From: an uncultured Peptococcaceae bacterium
GTDB lineage: Bacteria; Bacillota; Peptococcia; Peptococcales; Peptococcaceae
Assembly (NCBI GenBank): GCA_900552455.1
Contig: URZX01000010.1
Span: forward strand, 9,475 to 73,474
Length of the DNA stretch: 64,000 nt
Reading direction: 5' to 3'
Shown here: piece after piece, positions 59,343 to 64,000 of the stretch
Position numbering within the stretch: the stretch's first letter is position 1
How the letters are laid out: every line of letters begins with the position of its first letter
The notes under the pieces: generated by a model
What the model saw: only the letters and a program-made list of their open reading frames with translations
Databases searched by the model: none
Told to the model about the DNA's origin: nothing
Translations under genes and position numbers: made by a program

Positions 59343-60347
59343 ATGTCTTTAACAACCCACAGCATGTATCAAAAACATATTCTTCGCTGTCTCAATTTCA
59401 GCCCTGCCGCGCTCCCTTTCGGGCAGCTTTGGCGCGACCCTGCCGCTGCGGAAACCGGTTTCTGCTATATTTTCGAACGCCCCGGCGCCTATATTCTGAG
59501 CGTGGCCGATTACCACATCCCCCGTCCGTTTTCCCTGGCTTTTCGCAGCCACCGGCCGACGCTGCGCTTCGGCAGCCTCTACGAAGGCGCCACTCATTAC
59601 CAACTGGACGGCTGCCGGGCAGGATCTTCCTCGCCGGTTCATTTTCTCGTTCGTGAGCAGGGCATTCGAGGAAAGCAAAGCTGGCAGCGCGGCGACCACT
59701 GCCGCGGCATCGAACTGGCGCTCTCGCAGCCTTATCTCGACAGTCTCAAGCCCCTTGCCGCACAACTTTCCCTGCTTGATCGGCTTCCTGCCAATGTCAC
59801 CCAAAATGTGCTCCCGCCTGCTGTCGTTACGCTCTTGCGCGAAATGGCGGCACTGGTCGACACACAAACGCTCTCGCCGCTACGCCTGGAGGGAATGGTG
59901 CTGCAATGTCTGGGCGAATTGGCAGAGGCGGCGGCAGAAATTTATTTCTCACCGCAGGACCGCCCACTCACCCTTGTCCTTGGCAAGCGGCGGCTGTCGT
60001 TTTCGGCGGCGGACCACCAGGCCATCCACCAGGCGTGCCGTCTCATCACCGAGCATCCCGAAGTCAATCACACCATCGCCTCTTTAAGCCGCCAGGTCTA
60101 CCTCAATGAACAAAAACTGAAAGCTGGCTTCGCTTTTTGCTATCACACCACCATCGGCGCCTATCTCAAAGACTGTCGCATGGCACGCGCCGCCGAACTG
60201 CTTGTCAATACCAATCTCAGCGTGCACGATATCGCCCACGCCTGTGGCTATGGCAGCAACGCCGGCTTTAGCAAGGCCTTTCGGCAAAAATACGCACTGA
60301 CACCGCTGCGCTTCCGCAGTCAAAAAAGAGCTGACGACAGGCGCTGA
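59343..60347 (+). CDS. AraC family regulator
   Basis: A 334-residue protein with a C-terminal double HTH (about 235-330): LSRQVYLNEQKLKAGFAF and the second motif VHDIAHACGYGSNAGFSKAFRQKYALTPLRFR. The N-terminal region lacks a clear cupin motif and resembles siderophore-responsive AraC proteins (YbtA/PchR-like) in position next to an iron importer. ATG 59343 behind CGGAGG is preferred to an in-frame ATG 54 nt upstream. It likely activates the divergent importer operon when the chelate is present. Confidence 0.87.
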   Translation: MSLTTHSMYQKHILRCLNFSPAALPFGQLWRDPAAAETGFCYIFERPGAYILSVADYHIPRPFSLAFRSHRPTLRFGSLYEGATHYQLDGCRAGSSSPVHFLVREQGIRGKQSWQRGDHCRGIELALSQPYLDSLKPLAAQLSLLDRLPANVTQNVLPPAVVTLLREMAALVDTQTLSPLRLEGMVLQCLGELAEAAAEIYFSPQDRPLTLVLGKRRLSFSAADHQAIHQACRLITEHPEVNHTIASLSRQVYLNEQKLKAGFAFCYHTTIGAYLKDCRMARAAELLVNTNLSVHDIAHACGYGSNAGFSKAFRQKYALTPLRFRSQKRADDRR

Positions 60348-60366
60348 TGGATTTGCGCCAACGCCA

Positions 60367-60406
60367 CAAAAAAACGTGCGTCCTAAGCGGGGCGCACGTT
60401 TTTTGT
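60367..60406. terminator. Bidirectional terminator
   Basis: AAAAACGTGCG pairs with CGCACGTTTTT around a 12-nt loop, between convergent genes. Confidence 0.88.
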
Positions 60407-60417
60407 TGGTGAGTTGC

Positions 60418-60657
60418 TCAATCGTTTTGCGGATCGCGCGGCGCGGTGTTTGCGGCGTCGTCGTTTTTCTGCAGGGCTTCCACCAGGCGCAGCAGTTCGT
60501 CCTGGGTTTTCTGCATGGCGTAGAGTTTGTCGGTGATCTCCCGTTTCTGCTTGTCCATATATTCCTGCTGCTCGCGGAAACGGCCTGGCAGGCTGAAGAT
60601 GATGCCAAGCAAAAACAGATTCAAAACAACACCGACGATCCCAATGACGGCTTCCAT
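60418..60657 (-). CDS. Small single-span membrane protein with coiled coil
   Basis: A 79-residue protein: an N-terminal hydrophobic segment (about 3-24, VIGIVGVVLNLFLLGIIF) then a charged, heptad-like helix (about 28-65) and a polar tail. The shape recalls small envelope proteins that form coiled-coil assemblies, but no family is recognised. GGGAGGAT precedes the ATG. Monocistronic. Confidence 0.65.
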   Translation of the reverse strand: MEAVIGIVGVVLNLFLLGIIFSLPGRFREQQEYMDKQKREITDKLYAMQKTQDELLRLVEALQKNDDAANTAPRDPQND

Positions 60658-60807
60658 AAGAGTATCCTCCCTTTTGATAGGTGACCAACGATCAATCCAA
60701 ACGGGACGCGCAAACTGCGCTACATTTTCTACAATTATTTTATCACAGCCAGACTTTTCTGACCATATGATTTACGCTATAATAACAGGAGACAAGGAGG
60801 GACAACG

Positions 60808-61488
60808 ATGGAACGCATTCTGCTCGTGGAAGATGACGCGGCACTGGCGCGTGGCATTGCGCTGGCGCTGGACGCGCACGAACGCACGGTGACCGCTGCG
60901 CAAACGGCTGCGGAAGCGCGGCGCGCAGTGGCGGCGGAGCGTTTTGACCTGGTGCTTTTGGATATCAATCTGCCGGATGCGAGCGGTCTGGATCTTCTGC
61001 GTGACTGGCGTGCGAACGGCGACCAGACGCCGGTGATCCTGCTCACCGCCAACGACATGGAGATGGACGAGGTTGTGGGGCTGGAGGCCGGCGCCAACGA
61101 TTATATCACCAAGCCGTTTTCGCTGGCGGTGCTCAGGGCGCGCGTCGCTGTGCAGCTGCGCACGCAAAGAGCGCAGGAGGATGCGGTGCGCATCGGTCCC
61201 TTCCATTTTGACTTTGCGCGCATGGTTTTCAGCCGCGAGGGCGCGACGGTGGAGCTTTCCAAAACGGAGCAGCGGCTTTTGCGCGTGCTCGTCGAAAATC
61301 GTGGCCACGCTGTCAGCCGATCGGATCTTATCGACCGTGTATGGAGCGAGGAAGCGGCGTTCGTCGAGGAAAATGCCCTCTCGGTGACAGTGAAACGGCT
61401 GCGCGCCAAGCTTGAGCGCGATCCCGCCCATCCCCAGTGGCTGCGCACGGTGCGCGGCATCGGCTACGAATGGAGGCGGGAGCCATGA
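60808..61488 (+). CDS. OmpR-type response regulator
   Basis: A 226-residue protein: receiver (about 1-115, acid pair EDD near 8-10, phospho-acceptor Asp52 in LVLLDINLPD, Lys in YITKPF) and a winged-helix output domain (about 128-225). It is followed by its kinase with a 4-bp overlap. AAGGAGG precedes ATG 60808. The group is VanR/BceR-like. It is a candidate regulator of the FtsX-type exporter at 52-55 kb, whose promoter carries phased repeats. Confidence 0.93.
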   Translation: MERILLVEDDAALARGIALALDAHERTVTAAQTAAEARRAVAAERFDLVLLDINLPDASGLDLLRDWRANGDQTPVILLTANDMEMDEVVGLEAGANDYITKPFSLAVLRARVAVQLRTQRAQEDAVRIGPFHFDFARMVFSREGATVELSKTEQRLLRVLVENRGHAVSRSDLIDRVWSEEAAFVEENALSVTVKRLRAKLERDPAHPQWLRTVRGIGYEWRREP

Positions 61489-62414
61489 TCGGCTGGCTCT
61501 GCTGCGCGCTGGCGCTGGTTTTCTGCGCCGCTGTGCTCGTCTGGCGCTGGCGGCGTGAGCGTGCGCTTTTCAACCGGCTCGACGACATGCTCGATGCCGC
61601 TGTGGAAGGGCGGTTTCACGCCAGCGATTTTGACGAGTCGCAGCTTTCTGCTTTCGAGAGCAGGCTGGCGCAATATCTCCAGGCCGGCGCCGATTCTTCG
61701 CTGCGCTTGGCGGAGCAACGCGACCAGATCGCCGGTCTTGTGAGCGACGTTTCCCATCAGACGAAGACGCCTGTCGCGAATATCCGTCTCTACAGCCAGC
61801 TTCTCGCCGAAGAACCGCTCTCTGCGCAGGGCGCGGAATGCGCCGCTGTCATCGCTGCGCAGGCGGAAAAACTCGACGGACTCATCCAGGGATTGGTCAA
61901 AAGCTCGCGGCTGGAGACAGGCATTCTCGCGCTGCATCCGCGAGAGACGGTGCTGGCGCCGCTCGTCAGGAGCGCAGCCAGCCAGTACGCGGCAAAGGCG
62001 GAAGCCGCCGGTGTGGCGCTATCCTTGGGCGAAACGGCGGGCTGCGCCGTCTGCGATCCCAAGTGGACGGAAGAAGCCCTCTGCAATCTTCTGGATAACG
62101 CCATCAAATACACGCCCGCCGGCGGAAATGTGCAGCTCGACGTCGTCTGTTATCCGATGTTTTGCGCGCTGCGCGTGTGCGACGACGGGCCGGGCGTTGC
62201 CGAAAGCGAGCAGGCGAAGATCTTCGCCCGTTTTTACCGCGCGCCGAATGCCTACGACAAGCCTGGCGTCGGCATCGGGCTCTATCTGGCGCGGCAGATC
62301 GCTCAGGGCCAGGGAGGATATATCAAATGCACCAGCGCGCCCGGCAAAGGCAGCACATTTGCGCTCTATCTGCCGGCTGCTGCGCTTTCAGGAAAGGAAA
62401 ATGAATCATGTTAA
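61485..62414 (+). CDS. Sensor histidine kinase with minimal input region
   Basis: A 309-residue kinase: one N-terminal hydrophobic segment (about 2-21), a short linker, HisKA with the phospho-acceptor His91 in SDVSHQTKTPVANI, and HATPase_c with N box NLLDNAIKYTP, G1 box CDDGPGV and G2 box GVGIGLYLARQI. There is practically no extracellular sensor, so it must sense in the membrane or through a partner, as in the intramembrane-sensing kinases that work with FtsX-type ABC exporters. ATG 61485 overlaps the regulator stop (ATGA). Confidence 0.92.
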   Translation: MIGWLCCALALVFCAAVLVWRWRRERALFNRLDDMLDAAVEGRFHASDFDESQLSAFESRLAQYLQAGADSSLRLAEQRDQIAGLVSDVSHQTKTPVANIRLYSQLLAEEPLSAQGAECAAVIAAQAEKLDGLIQGLVKSSRLETGILALHPRETVLAPLVRSAASQYAAKAEAAGVALSLGETAGCAVCDPKWTEEALCNLLDNAIKYTPAGGNVQLDVVCYPMFCALRVCDDGPGVAESEQAKIFARFYRAPNAYDKPGVGIGLYLARQIAQGQGGYIKCTSAPGKGSTFALYLPAAALSGKENESC

Positions 62415-62767
62415 AACGCTGCGAATATTGTCATAAAGTTTTCGACGCCAACGAAGGCGAGCATTTCTGCAGCAAGAAATGTCACGACACCTTTGATGCG
62501 CTCGCGCGGGCCGACGCTGCCAAAGCACGGTTTCTGCTCTACGCGATGGTGCTCGGTCTCATCTGCATGGGCGTCGGCACGTTTTTCATCGGTCGCGAGG
62601 TCACCGGCGTCGGCGTGCTCATTGTCGGGATCGCGCTCATCTTCTGTCCGTTTGCCACGCCGAATATGATCCAGATCTTCGGCTATCAGCGTGCGCGCTT
62701 CGTCGTGCGTCTCGTTGGCGCGGTGGCGCTCGTGTTCGGCGCGTACATCGGCTGGTTCGCCGCGTGA
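62408..62767 (+). CDS. Zinc-ribbon small membrane protein
   Basis: A 119-residue protein: N-terminal ribbon CEYCHKVF-x8-FCSKKCHDTF (about 5-27, four Cys) followed by three hydrophobic segments (about 44-62, 68-82, 97-117). It overlaps the kinase stop by 7 bp and is probably made with it. DUF2116-like ribbons bind zinc; the membrane part has no recognisable family. It may help the neighbouring kinase sense its signal, which is only an inference. Confidence 0.7.
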   Translation: MLKRCEYCHKVFDANEGEHFCSKKCHDTFDALARADAAKARFLLYAMVLGLICMGVGTFFIGREVTGVGVLIVGIALIFCPFATPNMIQIFGYQRARFVVRLVGAVALVFGAYIGWFAA

Positions 62768-62872
62768 GTTTGCAGCAGCGCCCGCCAGCCGTGCGCAAAT
62801 GCCACGCGAGAGCGCTGGAATTTGTGACGGCGAGCGTGTATCATGAAAGCATCGACAAAGGAGGTGCTCGTC

Positions 62873-63319
62873 ATGAGTTTAGGAACAAGCCTGGCGCAGG
62901 CGCGCCGCAAAGCCGGCCTGACCCAGGAAGCCGTGGCAGAAAAGCTGGGCGTGAGCCGACAGACCATCAGCAAATGGGAGTTGGACGAAACGCTGCCGGA
63001 CATTCGTCAGTCAAAACGGCTGGCGATGCTCTATCGCGTGACGCTGGACGCGCTGATCGATTTTGACATCGAAGCCCAGGAGCTGGCAGAGATGACCCTC
63101 GCAGTGCCGGACGAGGTTGCTGAGAAGGTGGACTGGACGGCAGTGTGAGCGCAGAAATATCCGATCCTTGCGCGCTATCCTGAGGAAGTTGAGACAGCGC
63201 CGTATCTGGAAGCGCTCTCCGGATTGCTGGCGCAGCTCGCGCAGGATCACGGCTACAGCAACGAGGATGCGATGCTTGTGCTCAAGGACATTCTCGGCAA
63301 GCTCTATCAGGAAAAATGA
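62873..63319 (+). pseudogene. XRE-family regulator interrupted by an in-frame TGA
   Basis: The frame starts at ATG 62873 (MSLGTSLAQARRKAGL, AAAGGAGGTG before it), with a Cro/CI HTH (about 6-60). It stops at TGA 63146-63148 after KVDWTAV. Reading on in the same frame gives AQKYPILARYPEEVET and 56 sensible residues to TGA 63317. In clostridial relatives this point reads DWT-x-x-W-x-KKYPIL, so the TGA stands where a Trp (TGG) is expected. This is either a single-base nonsense mutation (91-residue truncated product) or, less likely, readthrough. The whole DNA-binding domain remains intact. Confidence 0.72.
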
Positions 63320-63355
63320 GTGCAGACCGGCGGGAAACCGCCGGTTCAGCTTGTC

Positions 63356-63390
63356 GAAAAAGGTCGCCTTTTGGCGGCCTTTTTCTCGTC
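63356..63390 (+). terminator. Terminator after the XRE gene
   Basis: AAAAAGG-T-CGCC pairs with GGCG-G-CCTTTTT around TTTT. Confidence 0.82.
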
Positions 63391-63392
63391 AT

Positions 63393-63428
63393 ATCACCCC
63401 ACATGCAGTAAAATGTATGTGGGGTGAT
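63393..63428. repeat. Inverted repeat at the insertion sequence end
   Basis: ATCACCCCACAT (63393-63404) and ATGTGGGGTGAT (63417-63428) are perfect 12-bp arms just before the transposase ATG at 63433. The GGGGTGAT ribosome site lies in the second arm, so the hairpin would mask it on transcripts coming from outside. Confidence 0.65.
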
Positions 63429-63432
63429 TCAT

Positions 63433-64000
63433 ATGTTAGCTAAATATCCTAATAAACGTAACGTCATTGAATTCGTCAGTCTCGAAGCCATGGTTCCAAA
63501 AGACCATTTTCTTCGTAAAATAGATGCTGCCATTGATTTTGACAGGATTTATGACATCGTGCAAGATCTTTACTGTGAAGATAACGGCAGACCAAGCATT
63601 GATCCGGTGATCCTTTTTAAAATCGTCCTTATCCAACACATCTATGGCCTTCCTTCCCTTCGCCGTACCTTGGAAGAGATCAATATGAACATGGCCTACC
63701 GCTGGTTTTTGGGTATCCCCATCAATGAGCCTATCCCGCACTTCTCTACAGTCAGCCATAATTTCAAACATCGTTTCTCTCAGAAAACCATCGAATATGT
63801 CTTTCGTTGGATCTTGAATACTGCCGCCGAAGAAGGCTATCTCGATACAGAGGCAGTATTTGTTGACGGCACTCATATTAAAGCCAGTGCCAACACAAAG
63901 AAAAAAGCTAAGAAAATGGTGCCAAAGCAGACCAAACGTTATGCTAAAGAGCTCCTCGCAGAAGTCAATAAAGACCGTGAAGAACATGGCAAAAAGCCTT
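63433..64000 (+). mobile_element. IS1182-like transposase (5' part; runs off the window)
   Basis: The first 189 codons of a transposase. The DUF772-type N-terminal region (DFDRIYDIVQDLY, GRPSIDPVILFKIVLIQHIYGLPSLRRTLEEI, INMAYRWFLG) and the start of the DDE domain with VFVDGTHIKASANTKKK (first catalytic Asp) are visible. IS1182/IS5-group transposases cut and paste the element. The gene continues past 64000, so completeness is unknown. It lies 113 bp behind the interrupted XRE gene, though that gene's TGA is not caused by the insertion. Confidence 0.85.

Noticed and set aside
1..64000. CRISPR array, prophage or integrase
   Set aside because: No regularly spaced repeats and no Cas, integrase or phage structural genes were seen; the only mobile element is the transposase at the right edge.

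Overview
The window looks like the chromosome of an anaerobic Bacillota, probably a clostridium-like gut or sediment bacterium. The evidence is the gene order dnaX-ybaB-recR, the rnmV-rsmA pair, purine-rich Shine-Dalgarno sites, many intrinsic terminators, a CD3324-type small protein, a DUF3990 module, and a glycyl radical enzyme with many 4Fe-4S flavoenzymes. There is no outer-membrane or LPS machinery. I cannot name a species. By eye the housekeeping parts are GC-rich, while the block at about 19.4-27.4 kb is clearly more AT-rich and may have been acquired.

Layout. 0-5.3 kb, minus strand: partial phosphoesterase, MFS transporter, cell-wall glucosaminidase, a DUF3990/partner module, a Vat-like acetyltransferase, a small Ntn hydrolase and a CD3324-type regulator. 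5.5-12.6 kb, minus strand: tRNA-Leu, then recR, ybaB, dnaX, pgi, a phosphohexomutase, rsmA and rnmV. 12.7-19.4 kb: an unassigned small RNA candidate, threonine ammonia-lyase, tRNA-Gly, citrate synthase, murA, a membrane-anchored XRE regulator and a small Cys-rich protein.

19.4-39.9 kb is the most unusual part. A glycyl radical enzyme and its activase are followed by four three-domain Old Yellow Enzyme (OYE)/enoate-reductase-type flavoenzymes, three LysR regulators and three SLC13/DASS-like anion transporters. The reductases fall into two subtypes (A and B). The order A-LysR-B occurs twice, which points to duplication of a module. In all four reductases the OYE catalytic tyrosine is a tryptophan. 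In the glycyl radical enzyme the usual Cys-x-Glu motif is Cys-Cys-Gly. I infer an anaerobic pathway that imports an organic anion, performs radical chemistry on it and reduces the products; the substrate is unknown.

39.9-47.8 kb: an orphan OmpR-type regulator, a probable 6S RNA, a lipoprotein, a DUF4405 protein, a GNAT enzyme, and then a compact Crp/Fnr regulon. In that regulon a divergent regulator, an SLC13-like transporter and a nucleotide-pyrophosphatase-like hydrolase share three TGTTG-N6-CAACA sites. Two of the sites lie exactly 41.5 bp from the predicted transcription starts.

47.8-64 kb: an unknown protein, an M20 amidohydrolase, a membrane diguanylate cyclase, an FtsX/MacB-type ABC exporter behind three 11-bp-phased repeats, a complete siderophore-type ABC importer with a divergent AraC regulator, a two-component system, a zinc-ribbon membrane protein, an XRE gene interrupted by TGA in place of an expected Trp codon, and the start of an IS1182-like transposase that runs off the window.
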